This document shows, in pieces, positions 15,211 to 31,170 of a DNA stretch of 64,000 nucleotides. Under the pieces are notes generated by a model. It did not search any database and was not told the DNA's origin. It worked only from the letters and a program-made list of their open reading frames with translations. Location: positions 57,966 through 121,965 of the forward strand of contig JALJEE010000343.1 of the NCBI GenBank assembly GCA_023231475.1, in the 5' to 3' direction. The first letter of the stretch is position 1. Each line of letters opens with the position of its first letter. This DNA is from Seison nebaliae (taxonomy: Eukaryota > Rotifera > Pararotatoria > Seisonacea > Seisonidae). A program made the translations under genes and the position numbers.

Positions 15211-15767
15211 GAGGATTCTTTATTACATAAAAAATCTTTACGAAAAAAATCTGCGTTTTGTAGGAGAGAAGTGCCGAATTCCTTTTTGTTTTCAATCTTT
15301 TAATTCTCATTCCATTCCAAATCACTAACATTTTATTACATCATCTTTTTTTTTTTGTTATTTCAACTTTTTCCTACATTCCTTTTATTCGATTTATCAA
15401 AATTTCATAAGTTTACTTTCAATAAATTAATTCAATTATTAATTCCAGCCATTCTATCATTGGCATCAGAATGCTTATATTTTAAAACTGGAACAAATCA
15501 TTCAACTTCCTCAGAAATAGGAAATATTATACGAATTCACTCCGTAAATACAAAAATCAATCAAATCAATACAAATGACGCAAATTTCAATTGTAAGTAA
15601 GAAAACTAATCTCTTGCAGTTGATAAATTTGCATGAAAATACAAGTTTTGATTACATAAAAATGGTGGGAGGAGAGAGGATTTTCTAAAAAATAATATCG
15701 ACATTTTGGACGGTTATTAGAAAAAATAAGAATTTTCAGAAAAACTCATTCGACAAGTAGAAGAGAA

Positions 15768-19118
<3,351 letters not shown>

Positions 19119-19888
19119 AGGTATTCTATTAATTGATATTAACGGAATGAACTTACTGAATTATTTTTCTGCTAATATGTTGATGTTATGATCACTTCAC
19201 AGAAAATCGGCAAATCATAAAAACGTTTAATCAAAAATTTTATTTTGTATTGAAGATTGGTCATTGATTCACTTATATAAACATTGAAATGAAATGAAAC
19301 ATCAATGTGACGGGAATGAGTCAAAGTGTGGGATGTGCATTTTGTGATTTGGAGATCTAATGGAATTTTTGAAATTCTTTTCGTTTGTGATAACATTATC
19401 TCCTACCAATTATCTTAACACAAAGACATGAATTTTATATAAAAATAAGGAAACGATTTAATGTGTTGAGGAGGGATTTTTATCTGTAAGCAAAAAAAAG
19501 TTTTCTGATTTGTTGTAGAACTAAATTGTTAGAATTGTTTCTGAAATTGATTGAGATAATAGCAATATGAATTGGAGAATGTATCTATATGTGTAAACTG
19601 TTTGTTTGAAGGGAAGAAAAATATGTTAGACAACGGACAGATAGATGTTTATCATCCAAATATCAGTAATATACATTATTTTTGTAGAATAGTGGACGAA
19701 TCTATCTCTTTTTTCATATTCGACTAAATGTGGGATAAAGTTTGTTTTGGATGATGAAGTTCTGATGTGTAAATTCGTTATGTAAAGAATAAAAGTGTTA
19801 TTAACACAACATATGCATATCTCCGATGTTTAATGTTCCGAATAAGAATGAACGAATTTATTTGAATAGAACCAGTCTCTAAGAAAGA
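19119..19888. other. Intergenic region
   Basis: AT-rich DNA between HECTD2 and the polyQ gene. AATAAAAG near 19789 and TATA-like tracts are present, but I see no exon or strong repeat. Confidence 0.4.
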
Positions 19889-22354
19889 ATGATGGCTGAT
19901 AGGGAGATATTACCATTTACCTCACCTAAATCACCAATGACGACAACGGCAGAAGCATCACTAACGATTAATGAAGAGAATGCGGCAAGTGATTCCGATT
20001 ATTGTTCAGTAAGTCATGAAGTGTTCGATTCGAATTGTCAATGTTGTTTCTGTTGTCAATACTGTTGTTGTAATGATGAATGTTATGAATGGAAAGATGT
20101 CGATTTAGCACCACATCGGAATCCTCTTAACGATGTAATGCATCATAAGGATGTATGCAAACCAACTGTGATTGAAGATCAAATTGATAAATTATCGATT
20201 AGTAAAAGGAAGAATGCAGCGCTTAACGGTGAAGTTCTTCGATATCTCAAAGTTTTACCGCAGCCGGAAGTGTTATCGCCATACTCAAAAAATCTCAATG
20301 GAATGAAGAGGTCAAACAGCACTTTCAGTAGAAATTATAAAGTTGATGTTGATCTTATTCGACCGAGCATAAAACTTTGTCAGAAGAAGTCAATGAATGA
20401 TTATTCATACCTTAGTGAAGCATTAGGAAATCTCGTTGATGATCAGGAAGCACATTCACTACGTTCCCAATTAGAACATGGTAAATGTATAAATGAAGAT
20501 TATACAGATTATATGAAGAAAATTAATTTAAATAGACATTATTCCAATAATCAATTTACACAGAAAAAATCAGCAATTAAAAAATTACTAAACGATTTTA
20601 ATGAGCAACAACAACAACAACATGATGACGAAAAATTTTATTCGGAACAAAATAATCGTTATTATAAACAACAACAACAAAAACAACAACAAAAACAAAA
20701 ACAAAAACAACAACAACTGCAACAACAACAACAACAACTGCAACAACAACAACAACTGCAACAACAACAACAACATAATCATCAACAAGAACAACAACGT
20801 CAAAAAGAATATCAGGAAAATTCGAATGAAGTAAAGAATAATTTTAATAGGAATTATGATGTGAATGATTATGAGAATGTGTATCAATCCATTAGAGAGA
20901 ATATTCAGAATAATAATCATAAACATGAGAAAGCATCGGCATATGAAACTTTTGTTAATGAATATTTTGAGCAGAAATTCAATCGAAGTAATTCTACACT
21001 CCAACGTAATCCAGTAATACCATCGAATAATAAAGTTGATGGAAAAGGTCGAAGTCGATCAGTTTGTGAGAATAATCGAAGTGCATATTTCCAAGAATTA
21101 CGACGAGTTATTGATAAATGGAAAGCGAGACGTAATTCAATTTTTTTAACGCCCATTAATCCATCGCCAATTGAACGAAACGATATGATTGAGAATGATA
21201 ACACATTAAAGGATTGGATGCCTCGAAAAATCATAACGGGTATCGATATCCGAAGAAAAGTCAAATTGGATCAAATGAATTGGAAGGAAGATATTGGCAA
21301 AACGGTCACTCATTCAAGTAAGATTGAAGAAAGTGAGACGGTAGAAGAGATAATGGAAGAAGAAATTAAAGAAGATTGGAATTCTGTCAATCAATCACCT
21401 AATAACGACAGAATAAATCGTTTAGAAGAGATGATGACAAAGTTATTGAAAAATCAAGAAAAGATTCGAGAAGAATTGGCAAAGATCGCCATGTCACCAA
21501 AGAATGATGTAAAAGAATTATGTCAAGAGATAGTCGAGAATCAAGTAAACGAGAAAATAGAAAGAATGCTCCAAAAATTCCCTTTAATTTCTCAGAAGTC
21601 GAAGAATTTAGTAGAATCATCAAATTTGGTAATTTTTCATCCAGAAAGGAAATTTACTGTAACACTGAAAGTGAAAATGTTTCAAAGAACTTTCAAGAAA
21701 TTTTGTAGTCTTCTCCTTTCTCATATTCTGTCGGCCAATCGTTGCATGTTGTTAATCAGAGAGACTTATTCCACACAATTGTTGATACCAAACGTTGAAA
21801 AACGAATAAAGTCGAAATTGGAGAAAGAAATCCACTTCTATATACCATTCCTTTATCGAAATGTTCTCCACATCTGTTTGCAACAAATTGCACAAAAATC
21901 GGTTCATTATGTAAGTACAGTGGCTACGAGTATTTCGATGATCAGAAATTTAGTGAAGAAAACCGAACAGAAATATGTTCGATCGATGAAACTTCATGAA
22001 TCATCTTGTTCCGGTTCTCATGTCATGAATAGTAATTATAATGAAATCAGTTTTAATAACTCTCGTTCGATTTCCGATCAGATGGAAAGAAATCGTCGAT
22101 CAGTTAGGACATATGAACCGATTGTTAGTGCTCGTGGGACGCAAGCAAACCAACGATTACGAATGTGCTCGTCTAGAGCAACCATTTCAAGACAAGTCAA
22201 TGCAAACAAACAACGTTCCCATATCAACGTCAATAGACGTTGTGTATCAGTCGGTTCGATCGGATGTACAACAATAAAACGAATAATTGGAAAGTTAGTT
22301 GTTGGAAGAAGGGAAAGTTCCCAAACGATTATTTCCGTATATTTTGGCTTTTAA
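19889..22354 (+). CDS. PolyQ, coiled-coil protein of unknown function
   Basis: A frame of 821 residues open without a break. Near residues 50-66 it has a cysteine cluster (CQCCFCCQYCCCNDEC) that could be palmitoylated or bind metal. Residues about 238-304 are a Gln tract with interspersed Lys and Leu. Residues about 507-562 form a likely coiled coil (RLEEMMTKLLKNQEKIREEL). After about residue 580 the composition changes to Arg/Ser/Ile-rich, and the other two frames also stay open for long stretches, so an unseen intron or a sequence frameshift near 21630 is possible. The function is unknown. The start is the first of two adjacent ATGs after AT-rich DNA. Confidence 0.6.
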   Translation: MMADREILPFTSPKSPMTTTAEASLTINEENAASDSDYCSVSHEVFDSNCQCCFCCQYCCCNDECYEWKDVDLAPHRNPLNDVMHHKDVCKPTVIEDQIDKLSISKRKNAALNGEVLRYLKVLPQPEVLSPYSKNLNGMKRSNSTFSRNYKVDVDLIRPSIKLCQKKSMNDYSYLSEALGNLVDDQEAHSLRSQLEHGKCINEDYTDYMKKINLNRHYSNNQFTQKKSAIKKLLNDFNEQQQQQHDDEKFYSEQNNRYYKQQQQKQQQKQKQKQQQLQQQQQQLQQQQQLQQQQQHNHQQEQQRQKEYQENSNEVKNNFNRNYDVNDYENVYQSIRENIQNNNHKHEKASAYETFVNEYFEQKFNRSNSTLQRNPVIPSNNKVDGKGRSRSVCENNRSAYFQELRRVIDKWKARRNSIFLTPINPSPIERNDMIENDNTLKDWMPRKIITGIDIRRKVKLDQMNWKEDIGKTVTHSSKIEESETVEEIMEEEIKEDWNSVNQSPNNDRINRLEEMMTKLLKNQEKIREELAKIAMSPKNDVKELCQEIVENQVNEKIERMLQKFPLISQKSKNLVESSNLVIFHPERKFTVTLKVKMFQRTFKKFCSLLLSHILSANRCMLLIRETYSTQLLIPNVEKRIKSKLEKEIHFYIPFLYRNVLHICLQQIAQKSVHYVSTVATSISMIRNLVKKTEQKYVRSMKLHESSCSGSHVMNSNYNEISFNNSRSISDQMERNRRSVRTYEPIVSARGTQANQRLRMCSSRATISRQVNANKQRSHINVNRRCVSVGSIGCTTIKRIIGKLVVGRRESSQTIISVYFGF
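20602..20800 (+). repeat. CAA/CAG-type trinucleotide repeat coding for polyQ
   Basis: Imperfect CAA triplets interrupted by AAA and CTG codons. It encodes the glutamine tract of the 19889-22354 gene and gives long artefactual poly-Asn and poly-Leu frames on the other readings. Confidence 0.9.
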
Positions 22355-23250
22355 ATAATTTATTATTCTCAACGGTCAAACTAGGCAATGACAAGTTATA
22401 GATATTAATAATGATAAGAATCGACGTGTAGTCGTTCAATGAGATTGAGACGAAGGATATATACGAATATTTAATTAAGGAATAATTTTCCCGTTTCTTA
22501 TGATTAATATCAATGTTGAAATATGTTCACGAGTGAAGTCTTCGCCCGAAAACCGTTCAATGTGAATGAACCTTGAACACTCTTCCAGAAGTGCAAACGA
22601 ATGAATCATATAATTCGTTTTTTCCTGAAGAAGATGGACCGTCTATCTCTCCAAATTTCATTCGGCAATCGAACAGAGAAAGGAGGAAATATAGATAAAA
22701 ATATATTCTTTTAGAAACAACATCAACAATGAATAACGTAAGAAAGAAAGAAAAAAAATAAAGAATAATGAGAAGTATGTAATCCAAAAGAAGAAAAAGA
22801 ATTATGAGAAATTATTATGTGAATTTGAAGAGTTTCTAAACAATTCCATATTCTTTCTAATGAAATCCTGTCCACATACAAAAAAAGAAATATATTGCTC
22901 TACATAAATTACATTTACACTGTACTAGTAAACGTCTTCAAATACGCAATATTATCTTTCCATAGTCAAGTCAGTGTTGAGTGAGTGAGTGATATGATGA
23001 TGATGATGATGATGATGATGAATGCATCTATTCCATGATCTATTCAAAGTATTTATATTTCCAGCACTTCTACCTCATCATACCAATTGAAGATTATCTC
23101 TTTTTCTTTTCTTCCATCTTTTCACCATCCACCCGACATGATTCGTAGAGGGTTAGAGAACTAGTGAAAGAGAATTGCGTTTAGTGGAAAGACAGTTAAT
23201 TGGTGAAGGTAAGGCTAACTAATTTTATCATAAACTTGTTGTTTTAAGCA
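22355..23250. other. Intergenic and probable 5' UTR region
   Basis: No coding exon is supported. A TGA/ATG trinucleotide microsatellite lies at about 22993-23022. A GAAG|GTAAGG donor at about 23207 may end a 5'-UTR exon of the Ig-repeat gene, because the upstream frame has stops. Confidence 0.4.
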
Positions 23251-23284
23251 TTTGCCATTCTCCATCATCATTCTTTTTCTCAAT

Positions 23285-26200
23285 AGTAATTTCGGGGAAG
23301 GAAAGCATATTGATTACAATAATAATATCCATCAATTTTCCGATAGCCGCGATAAATATCAACAATTCGTACAAGAGAGGAATGAATTAAAGAAACAATC
23401 GAAACAGTTGAGATTTCAAATGATGAACACTTATTATGTTTATACCGCGTTGTTCGATGGTTACCATTTCATGAATATTTCTCCAAATATCAACCTCATC
23501 AATTGTAGATAAATTGAAGAAGAAACTTTTCCTTCAACTACCTCCACCTTTAGTCGTAGTAGAAAAGAGTTCGGAACATTTTCAACTAATTGCTCAAGTT
23601 ATAGACGATGTCGACCTGCAATGGTTCGTCGATGATGTGCCAATCGAAGATGTTGATCATATTCTTTGCACCGTTTTCCATTTTTTAACATTGATCACTT
23701 CCAAATCGTTATTGATTCCATTCTTATCAAGACATCCACCAACAACAACACTCATCAATTAGAATGTCATGATTTTGGTGAATCGAAACAACTTTGCTTT
23801 CAAGTGGTGGCAAATAAAAACGAAGAATCAGCCAGACATGTGGTGGTGGTAAAGATTGAATCGAGAAGTTATCTTATCTGCTTTTATTTGTTGACTTAAC
23901 TAATGTCTCCCGTAGCTCCGGGAAACTCATTCCGCTTTCCCAATGATGAGAGTAATACGAAGATTCCTCAATTCATACATCTCTTCTCAGCCCAACATGT
24001 CTTAACTTCGCCGCTTCAACTACAAGTAACAGTAGAAGGTAGTCCAAAACCTAAAGTTATTTTTCTCCCGAACAATCTTTCTGAATACACATTTATACAT
24101 TTCTTATCTGCCTATCGTTTTGGAAAAAAACTTTAGACTGATTGGTATTTAAATGGAGAGAAATTATCTCCTTCCGATGCCTGTCGGATATCTATGGCAG
24201 GCGATACATTCATTCTACAATTAGAAGAACCAACTAATGGAATTTATCTTGTTGACGTATATAATATGAATGGACGATGTGTTGGATTTACAGAAATTGG
24301 TGATGTTGATAGTTATTTTATTAATTTAAGTGAAATATAAATCATTCTTTATTTATTAATTCATCTTTCCATGGACTGATAGATGAAATGCGTACGAAAA
24401 CAAACCATCTAATAGAGAATCTGAAAACTTCATCAAAGACTGCGCAAGAATCGAAACCTGAAATTCCATCCTTTCCACCGAAGAAAGCAATGTCAAAAGA
24501 GATTAAGGAGAATTCTATGCCAATTGCTCCAGAAATGCCGAATAATTTATTGGAAAATGAGAATGAGCCGCCGAAATTTATTAGAAAACCTCAAGATGTC
24601 AGATATAATGAAGGAGAACAAATTAAAATTGTTGTTCATGTTGCAGGGAAACCATTTCCAAAAGTGAAATGGTTGAAGAAAGGAAATATCGAATTAAATC
24701 AATATCGTTTCACACAAAATATCGATGAACGTACTGGTGTGTGTCAATTAAGTTGTCAGATGACTTTTGGTGAAGATGCTGATACATATGAATGTCAATT
24801 AGAGAACGAACATGGGAAAATATCGGAACAATTCGAAATGGTTTATCTCCATCAATCTACTCCAGCATTATCCAGATCGAGTAGTATACGTGAAGTAACT
24901 CCAAAAAATATTAATCAATTAAAATCAGCTGTAGCAACACCGTTAGCTCAAGTAATTCATAATAGAATGTCGAAAGATAGATCAATTCCTGGTTCGGTGG
25001 CACAATCACGAACTATGTCTGTATCAAGTGCTTTCAATGATCCACAATCGATTGAACGACGATCAATGACACCAATGAATATGCATCCTCCAATTTTTAT
25101 TCAACCATTAAAAAATGAATTAAATGTGAATGAAGGACAAGCAGTAGCTCTTCAATGTCTAATTGGTGGGTGGCCAAAGCCGACGTCATTCTGGTTGAAA
25201 AATGGTCAAGCAGTTATTGCTTCTCAACGATTGGGCACATCAGTAGATCCACGAGGTCTTGTCATGCTACGATTAACAGCAGCGAGTGTAGAAGATTCGG
25301 GTGAATATGTATGTGTGGCCGAGAATAATTTGGGATATATTAGTACCAGATGTCGATTGACCGTTATGGAAACTCCGACGATTGATGAAAGTTCATATGC
25401 CAATCAACAAGCTATCCGATTATTGGAAGCAAGAAGGAAACAAATCCAAGAAACGAAGACACCAATTGACACATTCGAAGAAGATGATGAAAAATTTTTC
25501 GAACCAGTATTTCGGAAAAAACCACCAGAAGTTATTGAAGTTCCCTTAAATCAATTATTAAGAATCGATTGTCATGTTAGTGGACGTCCAGCACCAGATC
25601 TACGATGGTACTTAGATGAGATTCCGATAACGAATGACAAATATCATAAAATTTTGATAAACGAACATGGAACTCAATCATTATTAGTTCACCATTGTCG
25701 AGAAAGTGGAGTTTATACATGTGTTGCAAAAAATTGTATGGGTCAAAAACAAGTGAGAGTTCAAGTGAATTTGAGGAAACAAAATCGTTCAATAAAACCG
25801 ATGTTTGTCAACCTTCTCCCACGATCTTTAACTCTTTTACCTGATCAAACAAACGGTTCTATCACTTGTACTGCAACAGGCACACCAGCTCCAACAATCA
25901 TCTGGTTAAAGAATGAGAATCAACAAATATTACCGGACGATCCCGATTTCCAAATGGTTGATGATGGTGCTAATCATACATTGAATTTACGAACTCCCGC
26001 CAATCATCAACATAACGCTTTGGTTATTTGTCAAGCGACGAACGAAGGAGGACAAGCTACATCTCGTTGTCAAGTTTCAGTAAAAGGTATGGGAAAACAC
26101 GTCAATAAAAAGTTGTCTACTCATGAAAGATTGGCAGCGTCGATGATGCCACATCAGCAATTTTGGGGTCCAGGTTCAAGACCGGAAGTCGATCCACATT

Positions 26201-29189
26201 TTTATCCTTTAGCCGATAATCATATGGAACAGATTGACGAAGATATTCAACCGCCAAAATGGACGAGAAATTTACATCCGAAAGAGATTCGAGTTTCGGA
26301 AGGTGAACCAATTTATGCTTATGGTATTGTCGAACCGGTTATCAATATGACGGCATTCTGGTATCGGAATGGTCGTCCATTAGTAGTTGGGAGTCGAATT
26401 TCCACTGATATTAATTTCGGGAAAGTAATGCTAAAGATCTCACAAGCGAGAGATATCGATACAGGTTTCTATGAATGTATCGTAAAGAATCGTGTAGGTG
26501 ATTGTCGAGCATCCATCAATATTAAATGTGGAATTGAAGAACGAGTAATTACAGAATCTCAATTACCGATGGGTGCTGATTCCGTCCTCAAATTTGATCG
26601 AGCCAAACAATATGTTCCTCCCGTTAAAGGTTATGATGCAATGGATGACAAGTATACGACATTGGGAAATACGAAAGAAGAAGATGAACCATTTTTATAT
26701 AACGCTTCTCTTCAATCACCTCCAATTATTCGACAACATCCACAATCAGTTCGAATACCTGAATTACAACCGGTTCTCTTCCAATGTAAAGTCGCCCCAA
26801 TTGGTGATCCTACTATGAAAGTTGTTTGGAAGAAAGATGGAAATGATATTATAACCGGTAGTCGTTTCTGGCCCGAAGATCATCTAGGTGATGCAACATT
26901 AGAAATTCTTTCGGTGAATGGAGAGGATGCGGGAATTTATGAAGTAATTGCAACAAACAAATATGGAACAACATCCTCCAAAGTTCAATTGGCTGTTTCA
27001 GTGGCTGACAAAGTCATTAATGAAACACAGTTAAGTGAAGGTGATGCACATGGAGTACATGAATTGGTGAAATTGGAAGAACGATTAAGAGAAGTTCTTT
27101 TCATGCCTCAGGAACCGGATGAAATTGAACCGAAACCAGAAAAATTTCCTCCGTCATTTATTATGGTGGCTGAAGATGCGACATGTGGAGAAGGTGAATC
27201 TGCAAAATTTATGACTAAAGTGGAAGGTTATCCTAAACCTCGAATTATTTGGTCTCTGAATGGAGAGGTGATAGCTGATGGATCACGATTCCGTATCTCA
27301 TTCGATGGATTCATTCATTATTGTGAAATAAAGAAAGGTCGAAGTGAAGATACAGGTGTGATTTCATGTTTGGCAAAGAATCCGTTGGGACAATGTTGTT
27401 GTGAAGCGAAAGTTTATGTTCAACCAATCATAGATTTTCGTTCAATGCTAAGAGCGGCAGAAACGCCAGAAAGAGAATTGAAGAAAATTCGATCTAATTC
27501 ATTTATGAAAGCACATCGTGATTGTGTGAAATTGAAGGCTCCCGACAAATCACAACCACCTGTATTTAAACAAAGTCTACAAACTAAACGATGTCGAGAA
27601 AATTTTGCCATGAGATGGGAAATCGAATATGATGGTGAACCAACTCCTCTCGTCATTTGGACACATAACGGCCAAGAAATTACAGCTGAAAAACAAACTA
27701 GATTAAACTTTCAAGTTCTTCATCTTTTCACCTTTACATAGTTTCTTATTCGTTTCTTTTAGATTAATACGACTAAAACTCATTCAGTATTACGATCGAA
27801 ACATTGCCACCTTGAACTTAATGGTGACTATGAAGTTTATTTGCAGAATCATATTGGAATGACGAATTGTTCGGCGAAACTCATTGTCAAAGAAGGTCTA
27901 TTCATTTCAATATATTGTCAATTTCAAAATTTTTTTTAATTTCCTTTAGATTTACCAGAACAGATTCCTTGGTTTTGGCTGAAACCAGTTAGTGACATAA
28001 AAGTTAATACTGGAGAACCGTTATGTCTCCAAGCGAAGATATACGGAAAACCAGAACCAAATGTTATTTGGGTGAAAGTTGGAAATGATTTCTGGAAATT
28101 TCTCATTAAAATCTTCTTCTTTTTCAGGATAGTAAAGTTGTGATTGAACCATCTGATCGAATTAAATGTTTGAAAGACAGTGACAATATGTATACGCTGC
28201 TCATAGTGACAGCTGAATTGAGCGACGCTGGTTACTATGAAGTGAAAGCTGAAAATTCGTTTGGGAAGATTTGTGCCAATTCCAGTGTAGTAGTTTTGAC
28301 GAAAACTGATGGCATCCCAGAAAAAGAAGTACAAACTGAAAAACCCGCTTGGGCAACAGCCGCTCCATTGACAACAGGAGGAAGTAAACCAACAACACCG
28401 AAAATGGAGAAGAAAAAATTACCGGAACAGAAGGAACGCGCACCAGATTGGAAGAAAATGAAAGACGAACAAAAAAAGAATATTCCTGAACGGACTACTG
28501 AACGAAAAGTTAAAATGAAGCAAACTAAACTCATCGAACCATTAATGGACGCTTCAGTACCAGAAGGTGAACTACACAAATTTCTGTGTCAAATTGATTT
28601 GGATGAACAAAAGATTTGTTATTAATTCTTTTAATTTTCCTAAACTTAATTATTACCAATTGAATAGATACCATATGGAAACGTAATGGTCAACAGATTA
28701 AACCAAGTAAATTTTTCACAATGCATTCTGTTGGTGTTAATCATACTTTGACGATTGCCGAATGTTTTCCGGAAGATGACGGTAAATATTCTTGTGAAAC
28801 AAGTGATCAAATGGTGAAAACGGAAGCAAATCTCTCAGTCACAAGTTACTCTTTTTAATTAATCATGTTTTTTTATTATTATTCGCAAAAAAAAAAAAGA
28901 TCGGGAAGAAGCGCCAATATTCACTCGTCCATTGATGAGTTTACAAGTTCAATTAAATAGAGGTGTTATTTTAGAAGTAGCCGTTGAATCAACATCAAAA
29001 TGCAAAATCGATTGGTTCTTGAATAATGAACCAATTCAGAATTCGAAGGCCATGCAAATTATAACGAGGAATAAACGACATTTCCTTCGCATTAAACAAG
29101 TTCAAACGACACATGCTGGTATGTATACTTGTCGTGCTACGAATGCTGCTGGAATAGTTGAATCATCAGCGATAGTTGAAATTGCATAA
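23285..29189 (+). CDS. Muscle-type Ig-repeat protein with 13 I-set domains, kettin/titin family
   Basis: Exons from about 23287 to 29189; the largest is about 24386-27715. I count 13 Ig I-set domains, starting near 23540, 23950, 24571, 25087, 25503, 25798, 26248, 26719, 27148, 27550, 27955, 28527 and 28905. Typical core motifs are seen, for example EDSGEYVCVAENNLG and PPIFIQPLKNELNVNEGQ. Several domains are joined by 30-60 residue linkers with short LEARRKQ or LEERLRE helices, as in kettin, rather than packed end to end. No kinase or fibronectin domain is present. The N-terminus has a short charged, coiled segment. Proteins of this kind bind actin or thick filaments in the sarcomere; the exact member is not settled. 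The translational start is uncertain. Confidence 0.8.
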
Positions 29190-30379
29190 TCAAAAATATC
29201 AGGGAGAGCATATATATGACATTTTTTTTCTTTTCGTGAACAACAAATAAAAGTTCAACATAAACAATTTTACTATTTAATCCTTCAAATGAAATTTATA
29301 ATGTTTTCATTTTGAATAAAGTTGCCGAGAAAATGTTGTTTGTGCACATCAAAATAGAGAACGGGCAATAATAGAAATGAACCGAACGTTTATGAAACAT
29401 GGATTCACATCAGCAAGAATGGAGAATGAGAAGAGGGAGAGAATAGATACCATATTATTCAATTTAATTGCTGATGTAGAGAATGCGTAATGAAAAGAAT
29501 GAATAAAAACAGTGTCATCAGATAGCAATTATATAGTGAATAATATGAACAACAGTGAAGGGAATAATTATAAATAAATATAATAAATTATTATGTATTG
29601 AACTTGTCTATAGTTAAGTAGATCGACGGAGCAACATTTGTCGAACGATCGACAGAATCCCAACAAATCGAATTTAAAGGAAGAGAAATTCTCAATAATA
29701 ATTCTCCGAATAGTTGTTGTGATGAGAGAAAGATAGATGAGGAGAAATTTAGAGCCTAGAAAAGAAGGATAGAAATATATTAGAAAGATCGATAAAAGAT
29801 CATTAATTCTCATACAAATAACAACAATATAAAAGGTGATGATGATATACGACAAATGAAATCGACATAAGATTTACAGTTGATATGTGCACGTATTAGA
29901 GATAATTAATTATCTTCTTCAATCGATCAACTAGATGAAATCGAATGAAAAAGAGTTTTGTTGGGAGAAAGGAAAAATGTGAGGCGGCACCGAATAACGA
30001 GAGAATTGACGAGAATGATATATATCTGATGAAAATTAGGTACATAAATTTCGGTAGATATATCTCATTTGAAGTTTGAAGGGAGAAAAGGACACTTCTC
30101 GCCAATTGCGACAATTTTGAGAAGATTTCGATGAAACAATTGGAAGGTCTTTTTTTGGAGATAAAATTAAAAGAAAAATAATCATCCAATCTCTTCCCAA
30201 ACTTCCTGATCAATCGGTTTTTTTTACGTTTAATCATGTTCGTCTCTGTGTGGAGAAGAAGGATAGTGTGTCAAAATAATTAAAAGATTTGTCTGAAGCA
30301 GAGACTTCCGAAATTTTTTTGGATTTTTTATGTTATTCTAGATCATTTTCGCTTATCGATATTGATGATTCTAAATAGT
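29190..30379. other. Tail-to-tail intergenic region
   Basis: About 1.2 kb between the Ig-repeat gene and the convergent RRM gene. AATAAA signals occur shortly after the Ig gene stop (near 29246). Minus-strand frames here (29568-29855, 29896-30237) lack conserved features or splice support. Confidence 0.4.
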
Positions 30380-31170
30380 TTACTCGTCTTCATTCTCTTC
30401 ATTTCCAGCCATATTATTAGCGTTGTTGTAATTATTCACCAACTGCCGTAAGGAGATCTTTGACGATTTGAGTGACATACCTTCCATTCGTGCCATGGAA
30501 TCGGCCATTTCCTCTTCGGTATTGAATGTGATCAATCTACGAATAATTAAATAAATGAAAATAAGAAGAGGAGGAGTGAGAGAAAGAGAGAGAACCCTTC
30601 GCCGATTGTATGATTATGAGCATTACAAAATTGCACATTACAATTATTATCTTGGAAGAATTGTTTCAATTCTTGCCATACGACATCTTCGGGTACATTC
30701 TGTACAACACATCGAAACATCGGTCTAGGACGATTGGTACCGAAACGTTGACGACCACGAGAACCACGTGGCATTGCCCGTCGTGTATTATAACGATAAT
30801 TAGTATATCGTCTACCACCTGTAGATGGCATGAAACCATCACCGCCAGAATAACCACGTGATTGCATACCATAATTGCCTCTTCGAGGATAGAAATTATT
30901 TCGATCACCTCCTCGATATCCACCTCGACCTGGTCCGCCACGAGTACCACGTTGTTGTCCATGAGCTGGTTCGACTCGAACTGAACATCCTCCGAAATCT
31001 TTATTGGTCAGACGACTGACACACTCATTGGTATCGGGACAATTAATGTCGACGAAAGCGAAATTGCCCTTCACATCGACGTTGTTCACTTCGCCACATT
31101 CATTGCAGAAAGCTTCGATGGATTCACGCTCGACATCATTCGGCAGATTTCCCACATAAAGTCGGACCAT
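30380..31170 (-). CDS. Two-RRM RNA-binding protein, SR-factor-like, with RGG linker and no RS tail
   Basis: Two exons on the minus strand, 31170-30596 and 30536-30380, joined in phase, give 243 residues. RRM1, residues 1-70, has RNP2 LYVGNL and RNP1-like GNFAFVDI. A Gly/Arg/Tyr-rich linker (about residues 72-148, with RGG, RGGYRGG and SRGRQRF) follows. RRM2, about 150-225, resembles the pseudo-RRM of SRSF4/5/6 type proteins (RCVVQNVPEDVVWQELKQFF). The tail is Asn-rich and acidic and has no Arg-Ser dipeptide run. Likely a nuclear splicing or mRNA-binding factor. It starts head-to-head with AGPS, about 950 bases away. Confidence 0.8.

Noticed and set aside
15355..15600. Hydrophobic 81-residue frame before HECTD2
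   Set aside because: No splice link to the HECTD2 frame and it lies in AT-rich DNA where such frames arise by chance.
20588..21004. Minus-strand and other-frame Leu- or Asn-rich frames over the polyQ region
   Set aside because: They are products of the CAA repeat read in other frames.
29568..30237. Minus-strand hydrophobic frames between the Ig gene and the RRM gene
   Set aside because: Short, biased to Ile/Leu/Phe by AT content, and no conserved motif.
30610..30962. Frames on both strands inside the RRM gene (83 and 98 residues)
   Set aside because: They are shadows of the Gly/Arg-rich coding exon.
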